DNA of 64,000 bases, taken from NCBI RefSeq assembly GCF_041538065.1, contig NZ_JBGORW010000008.1, forward strand, positions 62,001 to 126,000, in the 5' to 3' direction. Position numbers and translations under genes: made by a program. This DNA comes from Leptotrichia hongkongensis (GTDB lineage: Bacteria > Fusobacteriota > Fusobacteriia > Fusobacteriales > Leptotrichiaceae). Below, one piece after another: positions 44,883-53,082 of this stretch (its first letter is position 1; every line of letters starts with the position of its first letter). The notes under the pieces are model-generated. The model worked only from the letters and a program-made list of their open reading frames with translations, was not told the origin of the DNA and ran no database searches.

Positions 44883-45410
44883 CTACAATTTCGCTTTATA
44901 TTTAAACTCCCCACTAATATTTCCCATTAATTCAATCCCATGGCCTGCAAAAAACACTTCATTATCATAATAGTACACCGAAAAATCTCCATTAGAAGTT
45001 ATACGCACCCCTTCAAGATAAATCCCATTTTTAAAAACTTCTTTTGAAACTTTCAGTTCTTTTAACTCTTCCTTTTCTTTTTTCGTAAATTTAGAATTTG
45101 AATTTTTTTCAAGTATTTCTATCATTTCATCAACATCTTCCTCATCTACTGAAGAAAACCAATCTTCCGCTAACCAATGCAAATCTTCCACAATTCTATC
45201 CCTTATTCTCTCATCCCGTTCTTTTTGATTGAGATACATAATTTTAAATTGTTCAATTGCCCCTTTAACTTCTTCTACTTTTTTCTCTTCACTCCAATTA
45301 TGCCCAATTCCATCATCAAAACTCACACCTATTTTTCTCCCAAGCCACTCAACTTCAGTTTCAAAATTTTTTATTTCTCCAAAAACTTCATCTTTTATAG
45401 CATCACTCAT
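44883..45410 (-). CDS. DUF2262-like protein, paralogue 2
   Basis: 175 residues; ATG at 45410 behind GGAGGAC. Shares with paralogue 1 the N-terminus (DEVFGEIKNFETEVEWLGRK), the KKVEEVK.A.EQFKIMYLNQKE helix and the C-terminal DGDFSVYYYDNEVFFAGHGIEL. The middle is less conserved, suggesting a surface under changing selection, as in immunity families. The two genes are 43 bases apart and arose by tandem duplication. It is separated from the upstream membrane-protein pair by a strong palindrome at 45448-45474. Confidence 0.7.
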   Translation of the reverse strand: MSDAIKDEVFGEIKNFETEVEWLGRKIGVSFDDGIGHNWSEEKKVEEVKGAIEQFKIMYLNQKERDERIRDRIVEDLHWLAEDWFSSVDEEDVDEMIEILEKNSNSKFTKKEKEELKELKVSKEVFKNGIYLEGVRITSNGDFSVYYYDNEVFFAGHGIELMGNISGEFKYKAKL

Positions 45411-45447
45411 ATTAGTCCTCCATTTTATTCTTTTTTAATCCCAAATA

Positions 45448-45474
45448 AATTCATCAGACACTGTCTGACGAATT
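45448..45474. repeat. palindromic hairpin, copy 1 of a pair
   Basis: A 13-bp inverted repeat with one mismatch centred on TCAGACA-C-TGTCTGA and flanked by AATTC / GAATT. The same 15-base core returns at 46875-46889; the two copies bracket the pair of unknown membrane-protein genes. Confidence 0.7.
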
Positions 45475-45513
45475 CCATTTTTTGAATAAACTATATAAAA
45501 TCTAATTTCCCTC

Positions 45514-46050
45514 TTAATTCTCCTTACTCATCTGTTCCTTTTTCTCAGCTTTTATAAAAGCAACTACAGATACAATCGCAACTAAAATTATCCAAACCCA
45601 ATCTTTATATATTTCACTACTTATTTTAAAAACTCCCATCCACGAATAAGATAAACCTTCTAAAAATGGTAGATTTTGTTCTCTTTTTAAATAATAAGCT
45701 ACCAAAACTACATCAACAAAGTATACTGCAATCATGGAAAAAATTGTAATTACAGGAATTCCTTTTGTAATATCCCTCATTGACAAAGCCTCATATTTTG
45801 GATTTAGCAAATTTTCATTTTTAGCATTTGCTCCAAATTTACTTTGACGTATAGGTTTGGCAATATTTTTACTTTCTGTCTCTGTCTTTTTAATTTTTAT
45901 TCCAAATATCCAGCCAAAAAAAACTATAAAAAATATAATTATAGAAATTATTTTATATCCTAAAAAAATCATCGAAAATCCTAAGCAAATCATAACTGCA
46001 ACAATAGAACTTAACCCTGCAAATAAAATTCCATTTAAATATCTCTTCAT
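45514..46050 (-). CDS. small membrane protein of unknown function
   Basis: 178 residues with about four membrane helices: two adjacent ones near the N-terminus (about 7-27 and 30-50), one near 95-115 and one near 145-165. A basic cytoplasmic loop (about 52-90, KIKKTETESKNIAKPIRQSK) lies between them. No family recognised. AAAGGGA before the ATG at 46050. It follows the 258-residue gene by 16 bases, so the two are cotranscribed. Both lie between the paired palindromes. Confidence 0.65.
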   Translation of the reverse strand: MKRYLNGILFAGLSSIVAVMICLGFSMIFLGYKIISIIIFFIVFFGWIFGIKIKKTETESKNIAKPIRQSKFGANAKNENLLNPKYEALSMRDITKGIPVITIFSMIAVYFVDVVLVAYYLKREQNLPFLEGLSYSWMGVFKISSEIYKDWVWIILVAIVSVVAFIKAEKKEQMSKEN

Positions 46051-46066
46051 AAATAATCCCTTTCAT

Positions 46067-46843
46067 CTAATTTTTATTCAGTTTTTCTATTAAAAAGACT
46101 AGCAGATTTTCACAGAAAATCTCCATTTCATTTCCAAAAGCTAAAATAATATTATTATTTAAATCCTTTACAAATATCACTCCATCTGCTACACCAATTA
46201 TATATTCTTCCCAGTTATATATTTCATCATCAAATGTAATATTTTCTTTCGAAACTTTTATTTTCTTTAAATTATCAAAATTCTCAATTTGCTTCTTGTC
46301 TGAGAAAAGACTGAAACTCAATTTATGTGATTTTCTAAATGAAAATTCCTCATTTCCTCCATTTTCAATATTTTCTAATGCACTCGGATAATTCTGTTTT
46401 ACAAAATCTTCTTGAAATAAATCAAAAGCATCTTTTCTATATCCGCCTGCATTGATTTTTTCCCACTTTCCTTCGTTAGATTTGAAAAAAATGGCTGTAA
46501 ATGTATTTCCCACCATGTATACTTCCTTTGAAAGAAAATATTGCAAATTTTTATAATAATTTTTTTCATTTTTTCCTACACTAAAACCATCATCGTAAAA
46601 ATAAATGTTTGGATATTTCTTTTTATAATACGAAAACACAAAGAAATCTACTATACCCAATATAATTAATAAAACTATAAAAATCACAACAGTAGAAATA
46701 TAAAAATTTCTGCTAATTTCAACTGTAAATAATAAAACTACTCCTATATTTAATACCAGCAAAGAAATTAAAAATTTTGCTGAATTAAAAATAATTTTTA
46801 ACCAGTTCGCCTTTTCCACTTTTTTAAAATTTTCCTGTAACAT
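46067..46843 (-). CDS. membrane-anchored protein of unknown function
   Basis: 258 residues. Two N-terminal membrane helices (about 22-44 and 52-73) and then a long cytoplasmic domain with alternating strands (NIYFYDDGFSVGKNEKNY, YMVGNTFTAIFFKS, ENITFDDEIYNWEEYIIGVADGVIFV). The strand pattern is reminiscent of YcxB/PH-like bacterial membrane proteins, but this is inference. GAAGGAG before the ATG at 46843. It forms a two-gene unit with the downstream 178-residue membrane protein. The layout of two helices followed by a beta domain recalls the unknown gene at 9133-10074. Confidence 0.65.
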   Translation of the reverse strand: MLQENFKKVEKANWLKIIFNSAKFLISLLVLNIGVVLLFTVEISRNFYISTVVIFIVLLIILGIVDFFVFSYYKKKYPNIYFYDDGFSVGKNEKNYYKNLQYFLSKEVYMVGNTFTAIFFKSNEGKWEKINAGGYRKDAFDLFQEDFVKQNYPSALENIENGGNEEFSFRKSHKLSFSLFSDKKQIENFDNLKKIKVSKENITFDDEIYNWEEYIIGVADGVIFVKDLNNNIILAFGNEMEIFCENLLVFLIEKLNKN

Positions 46844-46872
46844 ATTTTTTCACTCCTTCACTATTTCAAATA

Positions 46873-46891
46873 GGTCAGACACTGTCTGACC
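46873..46891. repeat. palindromic hairpin, copy 2 of a pair
   Basis: GGTCAGACACTGTCTGACC is a perfect 9-bp inverted repeat around one base. It shares its 15-base core with 45454-45468. Located between aroB and the unknown membrane genes. Confidence 0.7.
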
Positions 46892-46937
46892 TTTTCAGTT
46901 CCTTTACTTAACTATTTTCATTTTTACAACCTAAAAT

Positions 46938-48029
46938 TTACTCAAAAATCTCCTTTTCCCCAATCTTCATAATCTTAACTTTCCCAATTTCCTTTAGAAT
47001 TACAAAATTAATTCCATCACTTGTACTTTTCTTATCTCTTTTCATAATTTCAGAAATCTTGTCTTTCGGATATTCAATCTCAGTCGGTAAATTCAATGCC
47101 TTCAACAATTTTTCAATTTTTAAAAATTCATCCTTTTTAGTAAACCCTTTTTTCTCCCCAATTTTTGTAATGTCCATCATTCCAGCAGAGATTGCTTCTC
47201 CATGGGAGTATTTCTCATAATTTGTAAACTGCTCTATTGCATGTCCGATAGTATGCCCAAAATTCAATATCATTCTCAAATTGCTTTCCTTCTCATCTTT
47301 TTCCACAACTTCCTTTTTTATCTCACATGAACGGTAAACAATCTCATTCACATACTTCATCAGATGCTCACGTAATTTCTGTTTATAATTTTCATCATCA
47401 TAGGAAACGCCTACTGTTTCTACAATTTCCACAAGTCTGTCAAAAAACTTCTTATCATAAATACATCCATATTTCACAATTTCAGCAAATCCGTCGTAAA
47501 AATATCTGTCTGTCAATGTATTCAAAAAATAATTGTCAATTAAAACAAGTTTCGGCTGATGAAACGCCCCAACAAGATTTTTCCCTTCAGGCAAGTCAAC
47601 TCCAACTTTTCCTCCAACACTGCTGTCAACCTGTGAAACAATCGTCGTCGGTATCTGTATAAATCCAATCCCACGCATATAACTGGCAGCTGCAAATCCG
47701 GCAATATCTCCAACAACTCCGCCACCAAATGCAACAACCATATCCTTTCTCGTAAGCCCTGCATTTACCATTGCAGAATAAATTCCTGGCATTATCCCAA
47801 TATGCTTATTTTTCTCTCCAGCTTCCAGCACATAAATTGCATAATCAAAGCCTTTAAACATCTTCTTATATTGATTCCTATAAATTTTATCCACATTAGA
47901 ATCAGTAATTACAAATAATTTTTTGCCATTATAAATTTTTTCGATATATTCAGGAAATTTCTCAAAAAAATTTTTTCCAATTACAATATCATAAGAATTT
48001 TCTCCTAATCCAACATTCAATATTTCCAT
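46938..48029 (-). CDS. aroB: 3-dehydroquinate synthase
   Basis: 363 residues from the ATG at 48029, with GGAG 7 nt upstream; an ATG four codons earlier is poorly spaced from its GAGG. Motifs: VLEAGEKNKH, AFGGGVVGDIAGFAAASYMRG, IPTTIVSQVDSSVGGKVGVD (NAD and substrate sites), ILNFGHTIGHAIEQF and YSHGEAISAGM (zinc-binding histidines). It converts DAHP to 3-dehydroquinate, step two of the shikimate pathway. It follows a GNAT gene and precedes the island of unknown genes. Confidence 0.97.
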   Translation of the reverse strand: MEILNVGLGENSYDIVIGKNFFEKFPEYIEKIYNGKKLFVITDSNVDKIYRNQYKKMFKGFDYAIYVLEAGEKNKHIGIMPGIYSAMVNAGLTRKDMVVAFGGGVVGDIAGFAAASYMRGIGFIQIPTTIVSQVDSSVGGKVGVDLPEGKNLVGAFHQPKLVLIDNYFLNTLTDRYFYDGFAEIVKYGCIYDKKFFDRLVEIVETVGVSYDDENYKQKLREHLMKYVNEIVYRSCEIKKEVVEKDEKESNLRMILNFGHTIGHAIEQFTNYEKYSHGEAISAGMMDITKIGEKKGFTKKDEFLKIEKLLKALNLPTEIEYPKDKISEIMKRDKKSTSDGINFVILKEIGKVKIMKIGEKEIFE

Positions 48030-48121
48030 AATTTTCTCCATTTCCTCTTCTTTATGTGTATATTAAAATATAGCAAAACCATTAAATTCTGTCATTTAAA
48101 ATGATTTTACTATATAAATTT

Positions 48122-48724
48122 TTATTTCAAATTATATCTTTTTTCAAGTTCCCTTTTTATATAAACCGACTGAAATTCTTCTTTTAACATATCCATTATA
48201 ATCACATCATAAGTTTTTCCCATAATCTCAACTGCTTTACGCAATCTTCCAACTTCCTTAAAACCAGCTTTTTTATATAAATTATAAGCTGCTTCGTTAT
48301 ATTCAAATACACTTAATGATATATTTCTCAAATTTAAAAATGAAAAGCCATAGTCAAGTATTAATTTTACAGCTTCTATTCCATATCCTTTTCTTTGATA
48401 ATTAGAATTTCCAAGCATAATTCCCATTGTTGCCGTACGATTTAGCAAATCTACTGAATTAAATCCAATATTTCCCAAAAGATCATCATTTTCAAGTAGC
48501 CTAACAGCAAACATTTTTTCTTTTTTTACTGAAATTAAAAATTCCTTTTCACTTTCGAAATCTATGATATTAGTATAAGAAAGATAGCCCAAACCAACCG
48601 AAACTTTTATATCATTAACCATTTCAGCGTATTTTTCAACATCATCAAGAGAAATTGGCGAAAGATAAACATTGTCACCAACTAATGTTTTTAAATATTT
48701 TTTATTTTCAAAATTGTTTTCCAT
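48122..48724 (-). CDS. GNAT acetyltransferase, RimJ/RimL-like
   Basis: 200 residues. Starts with the RimL-type opening (GDNVYLSPISLDDVEKYAEMVND), then the acetyl-CoA site GIMLGNSNYQRKGYGIEAVKLILDYGF and the LSVFEYNEAAYNLYKKAGFKEVGRLRKA element. Members acetylate protein N-termini, aminoacyl derivatives or small amines. It sits between tyrA and aroB with good AGGAGG spacing at 48724. There is no evident aromatic-pathway role; it may simply be a passenger in the operon. Confidence 0.87.
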   Translation of the reverse strand: MENNFENKKYLKTLVGDNVYLSPISLDDVEKYAEMVNDIKVSVGLGYLSYTNIIDFESEKEFLISVKKEKMFAVRLLENDDLLGNIGFNSVDLLNRTATMGIMLGNSNYQRKGYGIEAVKLILDYGFSFLNLRNISLSVFEYNEAAYNLYKKAGFKEVGRLRKAVEIMGKTYDVIIMDMLKEEFQSVYIKRELEKRYNLK

Positions 48725-48749
48725 TTTATTCCTCCTGAATCAATTTCCT

Positions 48750-49613
48750 TTAGTCAATCTTTTCTCGCCGTTTTGTTGAAATTATAAATTTTTCCTTTAA
48801 AGTTCCTAAATCATTATCATTCAATGCATCTTTTATTACATCTAGCTCTCTTTCAAACTGCTGTATCATCTTTAAGAGATTTTTTTTATTACCTATAAAA
48901 AGTTCTGCCCACAAATCCTCGTTTATTTTCGCAATTCTCGTCAAATCCCGATAAGAATCCCCAATAAAACGATTCGTATCGTACTTTTCACTATCACTAT
49001 TTACAAGCGAAACCGCAATTGCGTGGGTAAGCTGGCTCGTAAACGCAATAATCTCATCGTGTTCCTGTGCCGTAAGAAAACTGACTTTCTTAAAACCCAT
49101 GCATTTTACAATTTCTGAGAACAGTTCTAGATTTTCTTTTTTATTTTTTTCATCCTTAATAATTATATAATTGGCATCTTTAAACACTCTACTATCTGCA
49201 AAATCAATCCCACGTTTCTCACGTCCTGCCATAGGATGTCCAAAAATGAAGTCAATATTTCTTCCACTCTTCTCAATAATTGGATCAATATCTTTAATAA
49301 TTTTCTCTTTAATTCCAACAACATCCGTAATTATGGCATTTTCCTTAAAATAATTAATATTATTCACAAAAAACGACTTCATCAAATTTGGATAAAGAGT
49401 AATTACCACAAAATCTGACTTTTCCAAAGGTTCTTTAGTTTCTAGAAATCCTTTGTTTATAATATTTTTCTCTTCTGCCTTCTTTATCGTTTCCTCATCA
49501 ATATCAATTCCATAAACAGTCTTAATACCAATTTCCTTAAAACTTTGTGCAAAAGCTGCTCCAATTACTCCGAGTCCTACTATTGTTACTGTTAAATTTT
49601 CTATTTTTTTCAA
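48750..49613 (-). CDS. tyrA: prephenate dehydrogenase
   Basis: About 287 residues. Rossmann motif IVGLGVIGAAFAQSF at the N-terminus, then VVITLYPN, ITDVVGIKEKII, FGHPMAGREKRGIDFADS (substrate His) and FTSQLTHAIAVSLVN. It oxidises prephenate to 4-hydroxyphenylpyruvate for tyrosine. No chorismate mutase or ACT domain is present, so feedback control must come from elsewhere. Start uncertain: TTG at 49613 has AAAGGGG 11 nt upstream; GTG at 49625 is in frame but too close to that site. It lies between the TPR gene and the RimL-like gene. Confidence 0.93.
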   Translation of the reverse strand: MKKIENLTVTIVGLGVIGAAFAQSFKEIGIKTVYGIDIDEETIKKAEEKNIINKGFLETKEPLEKSDFVVITLYPNLMKSFFVNNINYFKENAIITDVVGIKEKIIKDIDPIIEKSGRNIDFIFGHPMAGREKRGIDFADSRVFKDANYIIIKDEKNKKENLELFSEIVKCMGFKKVSFLTAQEHDEIIAFTSQLTHAIAVSLVNSDSEKYDTNRFIGDSYRDLTRIAKINEDLWAELFIGNKKNLLKMIQQFERELDVIKDALNDNDLGTLKEKFIISTKRREKID

Positions 49614-49692
49614 AATTGTAAACACCCCTTTTTACAAATTTTCTTATAAACAGCTACTTCAATTTAAATATTATATGAAAAATATCAAAATT

Positions 49693-50694
49693 TTAATTAT
49701 TCCACCAGCTTTTATTTTGCTTTTCCAATTTTTTCATTTCCTCTGTTCTTCCTTGCGACTTATAAATTTCTATTAACATATTTCGCTCGTATGTTTTACC
49801 ATCAGTTGCATGCTTAAATGCCATAGAATTTTTATACGCCTTTTCAGCTTCAATAAAATTACCTTGTAAAAAATACATATCTCCTATTCTAATCCAATAA
49901 TCTCTAGCATCAAATTTTTGAGTTTTATTCGATATTTTTTCTATTGCCAATTTGTAATACTTTATGGCATTTTCATAATTTTGAGTTTTATAATCATACA
50001 TTTGGGCTAATGAAGCATAATCAGGTTGATAGTCTTCTAATTCAATTAACTGTAAATAAGTTTTTTCTGCTAAATCATATTTTTTTAAACTTACATAAGA
50101 ATATGCTAACATTCTCAAATCTCTAACATCACCTGTTTCCTTATAATTATTTTCATATTCTTGTAATTTTTGTTCACCAAAACTTTTATCTTTCTTCTGT
50201 CTTTCTAAAGTTTCTTGAGCTGGTTTATATCCTTTATCAGCAGCTTCTTTTAACAATTTATTTCCTTTTTCATCTTGTTTTATCCAAATATAAAATTCTC
50301 CCAGATCATTTAACGCTTTTATATCACCAGATTTTATTAATTCATTATACCGTTCAATAATTTTTTCTTCTAATTCTTTAGTTTTCTCTATATTTACTTT
50401 TAAAACTGAAAGCACTATTGAATCTCTCCAATACCTATAGAATGAAATAATTTTTTCTTTTGTTTCTCTACTATTTCCTAAGTTATTATTTTCTTTTTCA
50501 TATTTTAATAATAATTTTTCAGATTCTTCAAATTTTCTATTTCGCAAATAATAATCACTTAATTTTAACAGTGAATCCTTATCTCCTTTTTCAATTTGCT
50601 TTAAATATTGTTTTTCTTCTTTAGTATAAGTTTCTTTAGAAAAAGAATTAATCGAAAAAATTAAAATTAGTAATAATAGCCATTTTCCTTTCAT
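49693..50694 (-). CDS. exported tetratricopeptide-repeat protein
   Basis: 333 residues. A signal peptide (MKGKWLLLLILIFSINSFS) is followed by at least six helical repeats of TPR/Sel1 type, for example YNELIKSGDIKALNDLGEFYI, GNKLLKEAADKGYKPAQETL, LRMLAYSYVSLKKYDLAEKTY and GDMYFLQGNFIEAEKAYKNS. It would act as a periplasmic protein-binding scaffold. Such proteins are abundant in Fusobacteria; no partner can be named. It sits between aroF and tyrA with 22-base spacing to aroF, so it is probably in the same transcript. Confidence 0.87.
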   Translation of the reverse strand: MKGKWLLLLILIFSINSFSKETYTKEEKQYLKQIEKGDKDSLLKLSDYYLRNRKFEESEKLLLKYEKENNNLGNSRETKEKIISFYRYWRDSIVLSVLKVNIEKTKELEEKIIERYNELIKSGDIKALNDLGEFYIWIKQDEKGNKLLKEAADKGYKPAQETLERQKKDKSFGEQKLQEYENNYKETGDVRDLRMLAYSYVSLKKYDLAEKTYLQLIELEDYQPDYASLAQMYDYKTQNYENAIKYYKLAIEKISNKTQKFDARDYWIRIGDMYFLQGNFIEAEKAYKNSMAFKHATDGKTYERNMLIEIYKSQGRTEEMKKLEKQNKSWWNN

Positions 50695-50716
50695 TTTTTA
50701 CAACCTTCTAATAAAT

Positions 50717-51739
50717 TTATTTAAAACTTTTCCCCAACACATTCGCAATCTTCTCCACATCCTGCATCAAGTCATCAAACACTTCAAATTTCAATGATTG
50801 AGGCCCATCTGACAATGCCTTGTCTGGCTCAGGATGTACTTCTACCATTAATCCATCTGCTCCAACAGCAATTCCTGCCATCGCAAGAGGTTTTACCATC
50901 CAGTATTTCCCAGTTGCATGAGCTGAATCTACAATTATTGGCAAATGTGTCAATTTTTTAATCATAGGTACTGCATTCAAGTCTAATACATTTCTGTATG
51001 CTGTTTCATAAGTTCTGATTCCTCTTTCACAAAGAACTACATTTTCATTTCCGCCAGCCAAAATGTATTCTGCCGACATTAACCATTCTTCAATTGTTGC
51101 ACTCAATCCTCTTTTTAACAGTACTGGAATATTTGTTTTCCCAACTTCTTTCAGCAAATCAAAATTTTGCATATTTCTCGCACCTAACTGAATCATATCA
51201 AGATGTGGACCAAATTCATGCAATTGAGCAATTGACATAACTTCGCATATTATTGGAAGTCCTGTTTCTTCTTTTGCTTTTTTCATCAATTCAATACCTT
51301 CCATCCCTAATCCTTGAAAGGCATAAGGCGACGTTCTAGGTTTAACAACTCCACCTCTTAAGATATTTGCTCCAGCAGCTTTTACAGCTTTTGCTGTATC
51401 AATAATTTGTTTTTCGTTTTCCACAGAACAAGGTCCTGCCATCATCACAAGGCTATTTCCCCCAATTTCTACATTTCCCACTTTTACAATAGTGTCTTCT
51501 GGTTTAAATTTTCTACTTGCTCTCTTATAAGGCTCTTGTACTCTTTGTACATCCAGCACATAATCTAGCGACTGGATATGTTTTATATCGATTGTGCTGA
51601 TATCTCCAACTAATCCTAAAATTGAATATTCTTTGCCATTAATTAATTTAACACTCACATTATTCTCCGTTTCCAATCTATTTACTAAATTTTCCAAGAT
51701 TTTTTCACTTATTCCACCGTCTACTTTAATAATCATCAT
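50717..51739 (-). CDS. aroF: 3-deoxy-7-phosphoheptulonate (DAHP) synthase, type I-beta
   Basis: 340 residues, the size of the Thermotoga maritima enzyme. Residues 1 to about 68 form the ferredoxin-like regulatory domain that in that enzyme mediates Tyr/Phe inhibition (MMIIKVDGGISEKIL, YSILGLVGDIS). The catalytic barrel shows MMAGPCSVENEKQI, LRGGVVKPRTSPYAFQG, CEVMSIAQ, LGARNMQN, LLKRGLSATIEEWL and PIIVDSAHATGK. It condenses PEP and erythrose-4-phosphate, the committed step of aromatic synthesis. GGAG before the ATG pair at 51739/51736. It is first in the aromatic cluster, behind a long leader with an attenuator-like structure. Confidence 0.96.
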   Translation of the reverse strand: MMIIKVDGGISEKILENLVNRLETENNVSVKLINGKEYSILGLVGDISTIDIKHIQSLDYVLDVQRVQEPYKRASRKFKPEDTIVKVGNVEIGGNSLVMMAGPCSVENEKQIIDTAKAVKAAGANILRGGVVKPRTSPYAFQGLGMEGIELMKKAKEETGLPIICEVMSIAQLHEFGPHLDMIQLGARNMQNFDLLKEVGKTNIPVLLKRGLSATIEEWLMSAEYILAGGNENVVLCERGIRTYETAYRNVLDLNAVPMIKKLTHLPIIVDSAHATGKYWMVKPLAMAGIAVGADGLMVEVHPEPDKALSDGPQSLKFEVFDDLMQDVEKIANVLGKSFK

Positions 51740-52129
51740 TTTTTCTCCTATCTTATTTTTGATTTTTTATTTATAAAACTTTTTTTGAATAAATTTCAAA
51801 CTATACCACAACTACAGCTTTTCCGTTATAAATTACCATAAAAACATCTCATTATCCGCTATTAACACTTCATATTCTACTTTTATGCTAACTATAAAAT
51901 TTGCTAATTGTAGCTTTATTCTTAATTTTTTACAAAGCATATTCTCGTACACTTTAATATTTTCCTAAAATTTTTTGTAAACTTACTTCGCATTTTTAAA
52001 TATATTTGCTTCAAAAATAACTTCTTCAAAGTTAATTCCTTTGTATTTCATAATTTTCTTGCTCTGAAACTCAAGTAACTATATTTTACCTTTTTTATGT
52101 ATTTCCTAATTTTTTAACTAAATTTTTGT
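51740..52129 (-). other. distal part of the aroF leader
   Basis: 390 AT-rich bases between the leader terminator and aroF. Two short minus-strand ORFs are possible: 51983-52051 (22 codons, starts MKYKGINFEEV) and 51833-51940 (35 codons, starts MLCKKLRIKLQ). Neither has a good ribosome site. No T-box (no TGGNACCGCG on the minus strand) or known riboswitch motif was found. A second promoter within this stretch cannot be excluded. Confidence 0.35.
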
Positions 52130-52163
52130 AAAAAAAAACTCTCTTAAAACAACTTTAGGAGAG
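52130..52163 (-). terminator. intrinsic terminator in the aroF leader (attenuator candidate)
   Basis: On the minus strand CTCTCCTAAA pairs with TTTAAGAGAG (one mismatch) around GTTGT and is followed by nine T. It starts inside the leader ORF at 52144-52179, so a ribosome stalled on that ORF's Tyr codons would cover its 5' arm. Confidence 0.75.
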
Positions 52164-52179
52164 GATAATATTTATACAT
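52144..52179 (-). CDS. candidate tyrosine-rich leader peptide of aroF
   Basis: ATG to TAA, 11 residues: MYKYYPLLKLF. Three of the first five codons are tyrosine and the last is phenylalanine, both products of the pathway that aroF starts. The codons CCT CTC CTA AA are the 5' arm of the terminator and the stop codon lies in its 3' arm. The ORF begins about 45 nt after the predicted transcript start. Its ribosome site is weak (AGAAATAAATATT), the main argument against it. Confidence 0.5.
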   Translation of the reverse strand: MYKYYPLLKLF

Positions 52180-52231
52180 AATATTTATTTCTACATTTTA
52201 CGATACTTTAATAGTTTATTCACATAGTTAA

Positions 52232-52260
52232 AATTTATAAAATTTACTTAAATAAGTCAA
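52232..52260 (-). promoter_or_regulatory. probable promoter of the aroF leader
   Basis: On the minus strand TTGACT (52255-52260) is a good -35; TAAATT at 52232-52237 is 17 nt away. A better -10 match, TATAAA, has 15-nt spacing. The rest of 52261-52587 is AT-rich with nothing that I can support. Confidence 0.45.
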
Positions 52261-52587
52261 AATTACAAAAATATTTTTAAATTATCAAGCAATTATTATA
52301 CTTTAAACCTCTACATCCAGCAATTACACTTAATTAATCTCAAATCTTATATTTTTTCAAAATTACTTAAAATCAATTAACTATAAAATCTCTATTCTTT
52401 TGTAAATCCTTCAAATCTTCAACACTACTACTTTTTTAAACTACTAAATTACCTTTTAAAATTTTTATTTTTCAATAAATTTAATCTCCTACTATCCTGC
52501 TATCCTACTAATTATTTCATATATCATAACAAATATTAAATATATTGTCAACCATTAAAATTATATTAACAGAAAAATCAAGTTAAA

Positions 52588-52618
52588 TAAAAAACAGAGA
52601 ATAAGTTATCCCTGTTTT
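52588..52618 (-). terminator. terminator after rpmE2
   Basis: AAAACAGAGA (52591-52600) pairs with TCCCTGTTTT (52609-52618), one mismatch; on the minus strand it ends in TTTTTT, about 15 bases past the stop. Confidence 0.75.
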
Positions 52619-52632
52619 CAATATTTTCAAAA

Positions 52633-52872
52633 TTATAAGTTGTATTTTTTCTTAAATTTATCAACTCTTCCAGTTTCATCAACAAATTTAGATTTTCCAG
52701 TATAGAATGGGTGAGAAGTTGAACTTGTTGCAACTTTTATTACTGGATATTCTTGCCCTTCAAAAGTTGTAGTTTCTTTAGAAGTTTTAGTTGATTTTCC
52801 TAAGAATTTTTCTCCGTTACTTGTATCTTCAAATACTACAAATCCGTATGATGGATGTAAATCTTTTTTCAT
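52633..52872 (-). CDS. rpmE2: 50S ribosomal protein L31 type B
   Basis: 79 residues. Pattern KKDLHPSYGFVVFEDTSNGEKFL, EYPVIKVATSSTSHPFYTGK and ETGRVDKFKKKYN is the type B L31. It lacks the CxxC zinc motif of type A, so it is the zinc-free form, which often replaces the zinc form under zinc shortage but is the only L31 in some bacteria. It is single-gene with a near-consensus promoter and its own terminator. The ribosome site before the ATG at 52872 is AAAGGAG at slightly long spacing. Confidence 0.96.
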   Translation of the reverse strand: MKKDLHPSYGFVVFEDTSNGEKFLGKSTKTSKETTTFEGQEYPVIKVATSSTSHPFYTGKSKFVDETGRVDKFKKKYNL

Positions 52873-52927
52873 AATTGCCTATGCTCCTTTCTATTTATAA
52901 CTATGATTATTTTCAATATTTCATATA

Positions 52928-52956
52928 ATAATACCATATTTTTCTTTAATTTTCAA
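52928..52956 (-). promoter_or_regulatory. promoter of rpmE2
   Basis: On the minus strand TTGAAA (52951-52956) and TATTAT (52928-52933) are 17 nt apart, with TGG before the -10 (extended -10). No zinc-regulator palindrome is evident nearby. Confidence 0.7.
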
Positions 52957-53082
52957 GTCTCGATATTGTAAAAATTTAGAGGAAATATTAAGATCCTATT
53001 TTTCTATATTTTGAAAACATTCAATCACATCTTCAAGCATTTATATTACATTTTTTCAATTTTACAATTAATCGGCTCTTTT

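Noticed and set aside
51740..52260. T-box riboswitch upstream of aroF
   Set aside because: No TGGNACCGCG antiterminator motif or specifier-loop features on the minus strand.
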